Source: Allantophomopsis cytisporea | Lineage: Eukaryota; Ascomycota; Leotiomycetes; Phacidiales; Phacidiaceae | Assembly (NCBI GenBank): GCA_024752435.1 | Contig: CP103036.1 | Span: 992,001-1,056,000, forward strand | DNA length: 64,000 nt | Direction of reading: 5' to 3' | Shown here: positions 1-11,191 of the stretch, piece by piece | Numbering within the stretch: the first letter of the stretch is position 1 | How the letters are laid out: every line of letters starts with the position of its first letter | Made by a program: the position numbers and the translations under genes | The notes under the pieces: model-generated | Seen by the model: only the letters and a program-made list of their open reading frames with translations | The model's database searches: none | Told to the model about the DNA's origin: nothing

Positions 1-614
1 TTGTATTACTTTCAGCTGAGGTTCAATCATAGTCATCCTCTGTGATCTTGTAGTGATCCTGAGTAATATGATGACGACAATCCACTCATACGCCCTACCG
101 TCAGCCATCCGTGCCGCACCACCAGCCTCACCGAAATCCTTCCAGCATGTATTAACTGCAGTATTGTAGCCACTGAAAACGGACGGAATCAATATAGCCC
201 CGAAAAAAGCAGAGAAAGGAAAAAGAAAAAAACAGTCATCGCCAAGAATTCCCCGTCCCCATCACAACCCCTCCAATAATTTCGAAAGAAGCAAAAATAA
301 TGCTCCAGAGCCAAACACCGCAGCCGAAAAGGCCGAAAAAAGCCGTTGGAGTGTTTTCATGCCTTTGCTTTGCTCCACGTTTGCGCTGCTGATCCGACCT
401 CGGGGCATGATGGTCGGCTCTGCTTTACTTTGCATGCCTACGACGTACTAGGTAAATACCTAGGTAAACAGGTAAACTTTTGGGTAAGGCTTGGGTCCCT
501 TGGTCCCTTGGTCCCTTGGTCTCTCTCTCCCTTGGTGCCGTTGTTCCTCCTCCCCCCAAAGACAAGAAATCTATTTTGGGCGCGCAATCGCTTTCCCTAC
601 TTTGCGGGCCAGCC

Positions 615-731
615 GTGCGTGCGTGCGTGCGTGCAGGCCTGCATGCGGCGCCTTGACCACTGGTCCTGACCCTGGTCCTCGTCCTGGTCCTGGTCGTGTC
701 CTGTCCTGTCCTGTCCTGTTCTGTTCTGTTC
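615..731. repeat. Simple repeats (GTGC)n and (CCTGT)n
   Basis: A short GTGC/GTGCGTGC run near 617-635 is followed by CCTGGT and then CCTGT/TCTGT pentamer units to about 731. They generate spurious arginine-rich or leucine-rich reading frames on both strands. Confidence 0.8.
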
Positions 732-1640
732 TTCCTGGAGTAGTACTCTAATACCCTATCACGCATCGTCGTCCGATGGTCAGGGCCGAAGCCTTACTTT
801 TCTGTCGCCTTGCTCGCAACTCATGGACTCGCTACTTGGGGAAATGTTTTCGAGTCTTGTCTTTTTCCTCTTGGATGATGGGGTCGAGTTGTTTGGTGGT
901 GGTCTGGTGCTTGCGCTTCTGGTGCTTGCGCTTCTGGTGCTAGGATTATGGGATGGGCGGGGAGGAGTTGCGAACATGCTCTTGCGCTGCGTGGGCTCTG
1001 TTTGTTCTGTCTTTCTGTCTTTCTGGCTCTCTGGACGCAGTACGTGTTGTGTGTGCCCTGGGTGCGAGGGAATGCAGTGTGATGTTTTGCTCCAACCAGG
1101 TTTTGTATACGGACTTGGTACACGCTGTTGGCGCTTCAATCCTTGCCCTGAAGGATGGAAGTGTGCTTGGTGAAGGGTGAGTCGTGGGGGTTGCGAGAAG
1201 TGGATTGGACGAGGGGCTTGTTCACTATTGTTGTGAGTTCCGTTTGGTTCTTCTGGGGTACTGATGGATGCTTTGTAGATCGATCTCCTTGATTGAGTTG
1301 TGATGATATTTGAATTTGGAGTGACGAAGATCATAATCCGCGTGTGATAGAAGGGTATGTCTTGACAGTGGGTTTATGGTTTATCATACTGTAGCTCCAC
1401 GGATGAAAGTCCGTTCTTACAATACCGATTTCAGGCATTGGACTCTACCTCGTACATAGTCATGAGGAGAAGTGACAAGACGATGATAGGTTGATTATGT
1501 CAATGAGGTTATTATCGATCAATAACAACGCACCAATGTCACTACTTTTTTGTGGCAATGCTGGGAGTACGTAGAGCAATGCACATACAATGGTGCGGCA
1601 GTATGGAGTACATAGTAAGTACCTAGCATCTGAAGACAAG

Positions 1641-1692
1641 TGCTGGTGTTGGTGCTGGTGCTGGTGCTGGTGCTGGTGTTGGCGCTGGCGGG
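1641..1692. repeat. GGTGCT trinucleotide-type microsatellite
   Basis: About eight imperfect copies of GGTGCT (also read as TGGTGC) run through this stretch, ending in GGCGCTGGCG. On the minus strand it reads as a Thr/Ser-rich string with no other coding support. Confidence 0.8.
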
Positions 1693-2639
1693 CGGGTATC
1701 GGGTAGCTCTCTCCCTCTTAGTGTGGAGGTGCTTTTCAAGGGACTGGTTTATGTACTTGTCACTTTGATATATATCAGTCAGTAAATCTCCCGCAACTAT
1801 GAGAGCGATACTGTGAGAACCCCTGCTGTCCAGCAAGTCAAAGTCAAGCTTGAAGGGGCCCCCCGTGCGTTCATTGCATCGGGCGACGAGAGGATTAATT
1901 GATTGATGCACGAAGTCAAGGACCCAGGACTCTAAGTACTTGCTTTCCTGGATGGGCATCGTGCTGTTCATCGGTACTGTGCGCCGTCTCCCTACCTCTC
2001 TGTGCTGTGCATAGATCATACATACTGGATGCCTTACCTTATTCTTATGCTTGATTTGTCTTTCCGCTTCATTTGCCTTACTGTATTGCTCACCCCTTCT
2101 CTTCCTCTCACGGCCGTGTCAACAGTGGAATATCATCCGGTATAATCTTGTATATGGGCGACGGTTGTGCCGGGCTTTCCTTCCTGGTTCTGCTGTTCAC
2201 TATTGTCAATGTAAAAAGTAATTCAAAGCATTGGTATTGTGCACAAAATAATCCCTCCGTCTCGTCCGTCCCCTTTCGACCAAGTTCTCTCTCCTGATGC
2301 GACTGTACTCCCTGTCCAGCAGCAGCTGAGAAAGACGGGGAAGATCAATGAATCAATGGATCAATCAATATACAAATGAATGTATTTACAAAAGGATGCC
2401 TATGGATATCTACATTGGTTTTACTTTCAAGCCATCAAGCAATCATCACCTTCTTATCTGACTCTTTCTTCACCCCGTATGCACCTCTCACTCAGTCCTC
2501 TTACACTTCTTACACCTCTGACCCTCAGTCTCACTCACTCAATGATTCCCCTACATGAGATATTCTGTACTCTATACATCTACAAGCGAGAAGTCTTGTG
2601 TTCTTGCATCTCTCTCTTTCGCCCTCTGTCCTTTTACTC

Positions 2640-2702
2640 CTCTATCCCTCTCCCTCTCCCTCTCCCTCTCCCTCTCTCTCTCTCCCTCTCCCTCTCCCTC
2701 TC
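2640..2702. repeat. CTCTCC / CT pyrimidine tract
   Basis: An almost pure C/T tract made of CCCTCT units, about 60 bases long. A second perfect CT run lies at about 3183-3211. Such tracts sit close upstream of transcription starts in many filamentous ascomycete genes; here they lie 0.3-0.9 kb before the MADS-box start codon. Confidence 0.85.
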
Positions 2703-3496
2703 AACCCAAACAAAAGGGCTGGTCAGGTCGATGACCCCAGCTAAACCACATACAAAATCCACACCTTCCCCTTTACGGTTAACCTCTGCTGCACCCGAGT
2801 CTCTGCTTCATGGTGCACTCGCTCTTCATCGACATCCTCGCCGCAACACACACTTAACTCCCACTTACATACTTGACCTTTCCATCTCTTCTATTATTAG
2901 CACCGCGTCCTCCATCCTTAAGTCTACACTCTATCAGTCTATCACAAAATTCCAACGGTGCTTGTGCCCATAAACTATTGTGTATAACACACGACCGAGC
3001 TGTCGCTCACCCCACGATTCAATCAATCAATCCATCCATCCCCAGTGTAATTATTTACTGCTCCGTCGACCGAAACATTCAAAGAAAGAGATTTCATTGT
3101 GTTGTTCCTTCCACCAACTTCCCTCGGTCGCAATCTCATCTGCACACTACCCGCTACCCTTCCGTACAGATTCCACCAAAGCTCCCTCTCTCTCTCTCTC
3201 TCTCTCTCTCTTTTTGTCTCTGTATCCGTATCAGAACACCATCGTCGAATTTCACCCTCACCCAACCACTACCAAGTCGCGCCATCTATCCGTCGACTCA
3301 GTTTTACTGCCTGCAGTTTGACCATTCCTTCATATCGCGATTTCTATTTGTTCTACCTACTCCTTGTCGCGAAATATTGGTGTGATCATCTGCGATCTAA
3401 GCTCCCCGACCTCGACCGTGGAGAAGACGAGTGCGCGGAAGGCTCCCGTCGTCATCGCCGCAACCACAAAGTTGTCGCATTGTATCTATATACATC

Positions 3497-5456
3497 ATGG
3501 GGAGAAGAAAGATTGAGATCAAGGCCATCAAGGATGACAGGAATAGATCAGTGTATGTATTGTTCCATCTGCCGTGCTTTCGCGCTCGAGGCTGACGCTC
3601 TTCCCCCCCACCAGGACCTTTCTTAAACGCAAAGGCGGTCTTTTCAAGAAGGCGCATGAGCTCTCCGTTCTCTGTTCTGTCGATGTCGCCGTGATAATAT
3701 TCGGAAACAATAAGAAACTATACGAATACTCCTCGAGTGATATAGGGGAGATTCTGCACCGATATCAATTCGTATGGAGCTGAAATCCTACCATGAAGAG
3801 AACTAGTTAACAAGGATTTAGTATGGCGGTCCTAACGAGCACAAAGGTCCAGCCGATTTCAATGGCAAGAAAGACCTCGATGACGATGACGATGACGATA
3901 TGGGAACTCCACCTCCTGAAGCATCTCATCATTCGCAAGAACCTCCTCAGATGATGCCCCCGCAATTTCAGAATCAGCCACCATTCCAACATATAAGACA
4001 TCAAACTCCATCTGCCTCTCCTCCTATACCAAATGGTGCACCTTTCCATCCTCATCAGCGACAGCATACACCACAACCGCAAGGAGTCTCACGACCAAAC
4101 TCTAGAAATGACTTACATCGTAGGCCAAGCTCGAATCTAGTCCCACAGCACATGCCTCAAGCCTCACAACCACCGCATCAGATGAATGGATACGCACATA
4201 TTCCACCGATGTATCATGGCCATGGACCAGGGCCTATGGCTCAACATCCGCAGCATTACACGCCTCCCCAGCAACATCTTCAACACCCTCCTCCGCAACA
4301 ACATCCCCAACACCCCCAACATCCACAGCACCCGCAACAACGTCCCCCACAACATGCCCCTCAACACCCGCAACAGCATCCGCAATATCCGTATCCACCA
4401 CCACAGCCGCAACAGCAACAAGGGCCTCCACATCATTTGCAACAGGTATATATGGAAGAGCAATCACGGCAAGTTATGCCACCAGCATTCCCGCAGCAAG
4501 AAAGGTTGCCATCTGGTCCTCCACCATCCCCTCCACAACCTCAGCAGCAGCAGCAGCAGCAGCAACCGCAACCGGCCCCAGAACCCGTGAAACGCATGCC
4601 CACATCTAAATCTCGCAGCATTTTCACGCCCATCGATGAAAGCCGGTCCGTACTCGCTCAACATTGGGTCAATTCGACTTCAACAGCAGAATCTTCGCGA
4701 TCTGAGGCTGCTACAGCAAGTCGTCCGCAATCTGTTGATTTAGGCGCTATGTCGAGGGCGAATGGTGCTGTACCATCACCTCCTCCACCACCCCGTGCGA
4801 ATACAAATCAAAGCTTAGTACACAACAAAGCTCGTACGATTTCGGCATCATCAGCGGCTGAGTTTGCACCACCTGTTAGGACTGGCAGTAGCATGTCTGG
4901 TGCGGGAGCGAAACGGCCGCGCCTGAAGGTCCAGATTCCAGATGAACCATCTGACGGCGGCAGTGCGACAGCAGATTCTGGATCGCCACGGGAAAGTACT
5001 GACAACACCGGTACGCATCCATCAAAACGGGCCGGCACAGACGGATCTCATTCCTCAGGCGTTGTGTTACCACCCCCATCCCCAAGCGCGAGTGCTCTTC
5101 TAAGCGCTGGTGCAAGTGGACCACCAAATCCGTTTGCACGTCCACACCCGCCGCCGCAGAATCAGCAGACTAGGGATAACAACATTGATACTCCTGTCTC
5201 TGCTCTTCCATCTCGCTTCATGAACTCGGAATTCTTGCCCTCTCCATCGAGCTTCTATCCCGGGTGGGATTTCAGAGGTGGCGAGAGCAACACTCTACCT
5301 AGCCCGCTCAACTTTCAGACTCCGGTTGTCGGCACTGGACCTAGTTTCTTGCGCGACGAGGGGAGCACGGCTGCTGGGGGGAAAAGGAAGACTCCGGAAG
5401 GAGACCGCGGTGAGGGAGATTCAGGTGATGCTAAGAGAGTGAAATCTGAGGCGTGA
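3497..5456 (+). CDS. RLM1: MADS-box transcription factor, RLM1/MEF2 type
   Basis: Three exons, 3497-3552, 3615-3771 and 3822-5456 (introns of 62 and 50 nt), give 615 residues. Residues 1-57 are a complete SRF-type MADS domain: it opens with [20 protein letters not shown] and contains FLKRKGGLFKKAHELSVLC, and a MEF2-like extension (SSSDIGEILHRYQFYGGPNE) follows. The rest is low complexity: an Asp run just after the domain, then long His/Gln/Pro-rich and Ser/Pro-rich segments and a basic C-terminus. Known relatives (yeast Rlm1, Aspergillus RlmA, Magnaporthe Mig1) are nuclear targets of the cell-wall integrity MAP kinase and control wall and virulence genes. The start is fixed because MGRRKIEIK is the universal N-terminus of the family; both introns interrupt the MADS/MEF2 region. 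Many SP/TP sites fit MAPK control, which is inference. Confidence 0.95.
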
Positions 5457-8029
5457 GGTAAATCTTGAACCATGAAGCAGGGAAAAAAGAAAGAAAGAAA
5501 GAAAAAGGAAAGGCCATGTAGCATAGTTCGGCGTCTTATTGGAGTTTCTTTCATTTCATGTTGTCATTATGGGATCTTTTTTTTTTGTTCCTTCTGACTT
5601 CGTTTGGGCGGAGAGTTATGGGAAAACTGTGTTTTTGGTTTGCTATTTTTATATCTTCTCTCTGAAGTTCTCTTTTGTCATTGCCTTTTTGGGGCACTTG
5701 TTTCTTGTTTTTTCTTTTGTCGGGAAAGGGTTTGGGATCCGAATACCCCGGGCGTGTGTGTGCTGGTGTCGGTTGCTGTTGTCTACTGTCTCTTGTCTGT
5801 GTGGTTGTTGCGGTGGTATTTGTGGCAGATTGCCGACTTTGACACTCCGATGTTTTGAAGGTTTTCTGTTGACTTGGAGCGGCGGTTGGCTTTTTTGGGG
5901 TGGATTTGTTGCTATTGGGACGGTTTGCGTGGATGAGTTCTGGGTTGGGGCTGGGGGTGTTACCCAGGCGGGGATATTACATTCACTTCGCTTCTTGTTT
6001 GTTGTCTTTAGATTGATAGGGATTTTGGCTGTGAATGGAGATGGATGTGCTCTATTTTGCTTGCTTTATTGGTCTTCGGTGATTTCGAGATGTGAATAAT
6101 GAGCTCGTGTGTTTCTGTTCAAGTGGTCACTCACCGTTATCTGGCTTGTTATGCAAGAGTCTCCTGGCTATATGAATCGCGCTGGATATCTTTATTCCTG
6201 TTCCATGTTTCTTGAGCATTCTCATCTCATTGATATACTACTGGAACATATTCAATGAGATGATTGCAATATTGATCTGGGTTCTCGTGACTATGATGAC
6301 GTGAGACTCCAGTAATGACAAGTAATTTGAAGACAATGTCGAGGACGACGATGATAATGACTTTGTATTTATGGAAGTGGTCGCACGTAGACGCTGTGCC
6401 CGAACCAGACCGAACATGGTGGGTCTTCATGCCACTCATCGAACCGCTGGGGTAAAAACCTCCTTCTGTACGCTCTTTTATATCCTCTAGATGTCTGGCT
6501 CTCCGAGGGAATCTATCCAATGGACTCGAACAACGATGATTGATAATTGGCTGTGATTGGCCATGATTGTGTGGACTTGACACTCATTCGGATTGGGATG
6601 ACTGATAGAGTGCGAGGCAGGTAGTGTGATAGTGTGGGATATTCGGAAATCCAGAAGATTCGTGGGAAGTGTTTGGGAGATCATGGGAGATGGGGTATAT
6701 GTTGTAGCTCTTCTGTCATTCTGCTACTGCAACCGATCTACTCAGTAGAGCTGGCGATACGACTATTGCGTCTTTGCTGGGGTCACCTTTTGACATGATT
6801 GCGGAGACGAGGAAGGCGAGGAGCATGGCGGGAGGATCTATATGGCGATGATGGCGAGTCTATTCCCGTTGCTGGGTAAGATGTCTCTTGTCGGACCCTT
6901 TTATACTCAACAGCTGCCTGATTCCCCAAAACACGCATACAAATCATCTTTAAATATAGTGAAGATAATTGTCGTTCTAATTGAGTCTTAGATAGCTGAC
7001 CATATGCCAGATTAGCAGTCTGGGACACAAAGTCTTGCAGCCCGGTCTAGTGGAAATCTGGTGCTCTATAAATTGGGTCTTCTTTTCATTCTGTTCTTGT
7101 GACTAACAACACATATTGACTACAGAATCTCCTTATTGGAACTGGAAGCCTCTCTATACGCCACGTCACGTTTCTGAGAGCTACACGATGGTATAAGGTA
7201 AATGAATGATGATGAGTGTGAATGGTGATGATAACACCTTTGTGACTTTAAGTAACAGTGATATGAACAGGACCGTGTATGTACCAACCAACCGTGGATT
7301 ATGACTCCAAACGTCTTCAGCTTGCTAGAGAAGGACATCCCCTACGATGCCTCTTTATATCCCACAGCCTTCTCCGGAAAGGAAAGGTCCATATCTCGAC
7401 TTCGAACGTGGATGATTGCACGGCAGTTCTTAGACTAAGTATCAGTACGTATATGAGTATGGTACGCAGGAATATACATTAATATATATCCAGCTTCCAC
7501 AGTAAAGGTTTGACTAAGAACAATTGGGGAATCAGGGGCATCAGGGTCATTAGAGCTGCTATAAAGTGCATCTTCTTCTCATCCCAGCCGCAGCATCCGA
7601 CCTCTCACTATGTAGAAACCTATTCTGATGGAGATAGAAGTATATAGAAGCCTCTTGGTTCGCACACTTGGTTGTGTCGATGATGAGCATCTGCACAATG
7701 ACGCCATCGAGAACGGTGGTGAGTGTTCATTCATACTGCGACGGTTGCAGACTCACAACTTGCGGACGGCATGATGTTACATGAAACTCCTCTGGAGAAA
7801 TGCCGTGTGGTGTGGAAGTCAGTTAGCTACTCAACTCATTATATAGTAGTTTAGGTATGACGCTGCGGATCTTTACAAGAAAAGAGGTGATGATTCATTT
7901 CGATATCGATATTTGGAATCACAAGAGAACAGCCGACAACAAGAACGCTTCAAACAGCAGGCAACACATCATATTCCAAGCTGACTATCATACATAAGCA
8001 TATCTTCATAAATCAATCTACAGTCGTAT
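5457..8029. other. Intergenic region between MADS-box gene and FMN dehydrogenase
   Basis: The first 700 bases are T/G-rich and read as 3' untranslated sequence of the MADS-box gene; the open frame there has no ATG near its start and a hydrophobic low-complexity product. The second half holds one candidate small spliced gene on the minus strand (6783-7338, listed separately). Nothing else is recognised. Confidence 0.5.
6783..7338 (-). CDS. Candidate small spliced gene, function unknown
   Basis: Not recognised. The minus strand has an ATG at 7338 (MSFSSKLKTFGVIIHGWL...) about 27 bases after a TATA-like GATATAAAG, and a second open stretch 7046-6783 that begins directly after a CCACTAG acceptor and runs 87 codons to a stop. 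That second stretch is polar and balanced (for example LSKTQLERQLSSLYLKMICM, and a basic Arg-rich tail ending NHVKR). The exact splicing between the two is not resolved; a GTACAT donor after the HGWL codons is one option. Conserved-domain hallmarks are absent. It is either a lineage-specific small protein or a chance pair of open frames. Confidence 0.3.
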
Positions 8030-9622
8030 CTACAACTTCGCCCTCTCCTTCGGACTAGGATGAATAAGTGGGTCATAGACTGCTTGACCAAGACTATCCA
8101 CAGGAACAGTCTGCGTGTGTCCCCCCGTCAAGCCCCTGGCATCAATGAGGGTCGGATTAAGCTGGTCAACACTCGAGCACCCAATTAGTCTCATATTCAT
8201 CTCCATCTCATCCTTAAGCAACTGCATCGCACGATCCACACCAGCGAGTCCATATGCACTCATGGCATACAAGAACGGTCTGCCAATGCCCACACCCTTC
8301 GCTCCGAGGCACAACGCCTTGATAATATCCGTGGCACGACGCACACCTCCGTCAATGAAGATCTCAATACGATTTTCCCAGCCGCGCTCACGCAGTACGG
8401 GCATGACCTCCGCCAGGACCTCAATGCCAGAGCGCGCGAAGTCAAGCTGGCGACCACCGTGATTCGACAGCACAACGCCCTGCACGCCGATCTCAACAGC
8501 GCGGATGACGTCCTCAACACGCTGAACACCCTTGAGAATGATGGGCATTTTGGTGACGGACATGAACCATGGGATATCCTTCCAGCTAAGACTCGGGTCA
8601 ATAAAGCTTGAAATAGCTCGGGCCGCGCCCTGGGAGTTGTCCGTTGATTGACCAGATGTCGACTGGACGTTTGAGCCTACATCTGTGAACTTGGAACGCA
8701 TGTCCTTCTCACGGCGTCCGAGTTGTGGTGCGTCAACGGTGATGAAAAGTCCTTTGCAGCCCCGCTTCTCGGCGTGCTCAATGATTTTCTTGGTTATGGC
8801 GCGGTCTTTGTTCACGTATAGCTGCAACCATTGTACTTGATCGCCTTCAGCTGCGTCGAGGATCTCATCCATAGAGCAAGAGGCTAGGGTCGGGATCATC
8901 TGCACGACATTGTGCTTCTTAGCTGCGCGTGTAAGGACTACTTCTCCTTCTGGGTGCCCCAACTTTCCGAGTGCTGTGGCTGTTACATAGAACGGGATGT
9001 CGACTTTTGTGCCGAGCATGGTGGTGGAGAAATCAACCTTCTCAACGTCGACCACTATTTGCTGTCAGTCCTGCTAATGGAGACATTTTGCATCAACTTA
9101 CAGATCTTAGGTCTGAACCAACACTTATGGAACGCGGAGTGATTCTCTCTCATAGTAATCTCGTCATCAGCACCACTGGAATAATACCCCCAAGCAGTCT
9201 TCTTCATAACCGTCCTCGCCACGGCCTCGAAATCCATTAGGTTATAGCATTGCTCCAAGATAGGCATATGTTTAATACGCTCCTGTCTCGCCTGTTCCTC
9301 GGGATCTTCCTCTTTTGTTTCCTTTTCTACGGTTCCCATATCAACCTCTCCAAGGTGCTTCGACTTGTCGAGGTATTTATCGAGGGTATCGGGAGGATGA
9401 ATGGGCTCAAACTCCTCAGTAGCGTCCTTGCCTGCATACTTCAGGATGATCTTAGGACCTCCTGGATGTTCGGGCAAGAATTCAGTCACATCGTAAGCCT
9501 GCATGAACATTAGAGAACTGGCTGGCAAGGAAATAGTATCGAGTTTTCACCTTTCCATGGACAATCACCCAACATGAGTCTCGTGAGTTGTGCTTTGCGA
9601 TTTCCTGACCTGTGAGACCCAT
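8030..9622 (-). CDS. CYB2: FMN-dependent L-lactate dehydrogenase, cytochrome b2-like
   Basis: Three exons on the minus strand, 9622-9551, 9498-9102 and 9054-8030 (introns 52 and 47 nt), give 497 residues. Residues 1-80 form a cytochrome b5 domain with heme ligands His35 (HPGG) and His58 (EPIHPP), the same 23-residue spacing as in yeast cytochrome b2. The remainder is an FMN-dependent alpha-hydroxyacid dehydrogenase barrel with WGYYSSGADDE, LQLYVNKD, ITVDAPQLGRRE, the flavin-binding Lys in IILKGVQ, and the catalytic SNHGGRQLD. The family oxidises L-lactate (or a related 2-hydroxyacid) and passes electrons to cytochrome c. Yeast Cyb2 has a bipartite presequence for the intermembrane space; this protein starts straight in the b5 domain (MGLTGQEIAKHNSRDSCWVI), so it may be cytosolic or use another substrate. 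Substrate identity is inferred from the family. Confidence 0.92.
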
Positions 9623-11191
9623 CTTGTCTATAATCCAATTCAAAGTCGTCAACTACTGTAAGAAAGTAAAGATAAAGAGGATGCTGAGATAGTAAGTTGG
9701 TAGACAGAAATATGTTCGACCGCAAGACTCGTCTTTAAACAAGAGGCAATTGTCGGGCAAAAGAAGGAAGTCTAGAATATCTATGATGACAAAAAGTGTA
9801 AAATTCCGGGTGTTGGGTGCGCTATAGGCTGGGAGACTCTATGCTAGAGTTACACTAGACGGTATGGACGTGGAGATGGTTGACGGGAGAGATGGGTATG
9901 GACATTTGAAATAGGTGCTATATGGACGACTTGATATGTGTGGTCATGATAGTGCCATTTAAGACAGCGCCCATCGCATTTCCCTTCTTACGAAAGCCGA
10001 GAACCTCCGCAGATGCAAGACCCCACAGTCTTCAAGCCACTCCTCGAACTACCGTAGCTCGGGTATCGGCATAAGTAGAGACGAGAGAGAGGCACGCTTT
10101 TATGTATACTTTTCTGCTGTGTTTACATGAGAAGCGTGAAGATAGATAAGGTCTCGATGCAGACATGTAACAGCGTTCCTGGTAATCCCAAAGGAGATGG
10201 AATGTGAGTCTGAAGGCTCTGAAAGGGATATTCTTCGTTCAAGGCGGGGATACGGAAGATTCGATCGGCAAGAGGTGGTAAAGTGTACCAAAGTGTGGAG
10301 AAGCGGAAGAAATGGCCGAAGAAGCAGACCAACCATAGGCGAAGTATTTGAGTGAGTGGAAACAAGCTGGTAATAACAGCAACATTCGAAGCTAGAACAT
10401 GATGCATTGGCAATGACCGGTGCACAAGAGACATAAAAGAAAGAAAAGTCATATCTCAATCATAGAAGACTGATAAGTGGTCAATGTCCAGCAGCTGCTC
10501 ATATATGTGTATATACACCCAAAAATTGAGTAGTTCAGCATCTTCAGGTGATTCAACTTGTTGAGAATTCGCATCGTAGTCAATCAATGGTTCTGGATCT
10601 CAAACCAATTGAAATACTGAAACTACCATTCCAAGAGTGGCACGTGATGTTATTCCATATTCCTACAAAAGAAAACAAAAGAAAGTGCTGCTGTGCGCTA
10701 TTACTGTACTATGTATTTTGCAAGCTATGCAGAAATCCAGACATGATTCATGATCTCAAATGCTGCGCTAGATCAATCAGGAGAACAAAACATTATGCAA
10801 CCCACCCACCCAACAAGAGACAAAAAAGAAAAGAAAAATAATAAAAGGAAAGGACAAGCAAGAAACAATAATACAGAAAGATGAAGGGGGTTGCTTGCAG
10901 AACGCCGGGAAATGCAATAAACCCTCCAAGACCATAATGTAATGCTTCTTTTATGCCGCGGAATTCCAACAACTCCAAACCCAGGGTATCAACGAAACTC
11001 ATCTCTCAAATGTCGACCCCGATGTGATATACAACACGTCGCCTCGAGCTTTTTACAAGCATTGATAAATGTCCACTCATCTCCGTCCCCGAAATAAACC
11101 TTTCCTCTGTCCAGACAATCGCAGTGGTCATCATCAGCCACGACATTGATGTGTTCACTAATACGCATCGTTCTCCATCTGGCTCTCGAAT
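9623..11191. other. Intergenic region, promoter of the dehydrogenase and a candidate small ORF
   Basis: The first 400 bases upstream of the FMN dehydrogenase are its probable promoter. A possible small membrane-protein frame on the minus strand at 10123-10452 is listed separately. The rest, including an A-rich stretch around 10.79-10.87 kb, is probably 3' sequence of the Rab-like gene; nothing further is recognised. Confidence 0.45.
10123..10452 (-). CDS. Possible small hydrophobic protein, unknown
   Basis: An unspliced 109-codon frame with an ATG. It has one or two hydrophobic segments in its first half (around NVAVITSLFPLTQILRLWLV) and a more polar second half (ADRIFRIPALNEEYPF). I do not recognise a family. 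A longer frame overlaps it in another register, so codon evidence is weak. It stands alone between the dehydrogenase promoter and the 3' end of the Rab gene. Confidence 0.22.
   Translation of the reverse strand: MTFLSFMSLVHRSLPMHHVLASNVAVITSLFPLTQILRLWLVCFFGHFFRFSTLWYTLPPLADRIFRIPALNEEYPFQSLQTHIPSPLGLPGTLLHVCIETLSIFTLLM

Larger units (their letters stand above)
1..3496. other. Long upstream region of the MADS-box gene, no gene recognised
   Basis: I see no convincing protein gene here. The stretch is rich in simple repeats and, from about 2.4 kb on, in C/T-rich runs on the + strand, which is typical of long promoters and 5' leaders of developmental regulators in filamentous fungi. Open frames in it (for example 780-1334 on the minus strand) are made of repeat-derived residues such as runs of Ser/Thr/Pro and have no recognisable domain. 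The last 400 bases before the MADS start contain several short upstream ATGs, so translational control of the downstream gene is possible. Confidence 0.6.

Noticed and set aside
2380..3385. Ser/Leu/Pro-rich frames over the CT tracts
   Set aside because: CT microsatellites read as SLSLSL in every forward frame; no coding signal beyond that.
4164..4590. Antisense and +1 frames across the His/Gln/Pro-rich part of the MADS-box gene
   Set aside because: Products of CAA/CAC/CCA-type repeats; composition is explained by the real frame.
5539..6099. 186-codon frame just after the MADS-box gene
   Set aside because: It starts with TTG, its product is a low-complexity hydrophobic Phe/Cys/Gly string from T/G-rich DNA, and the position fits a 3' untranslated region.
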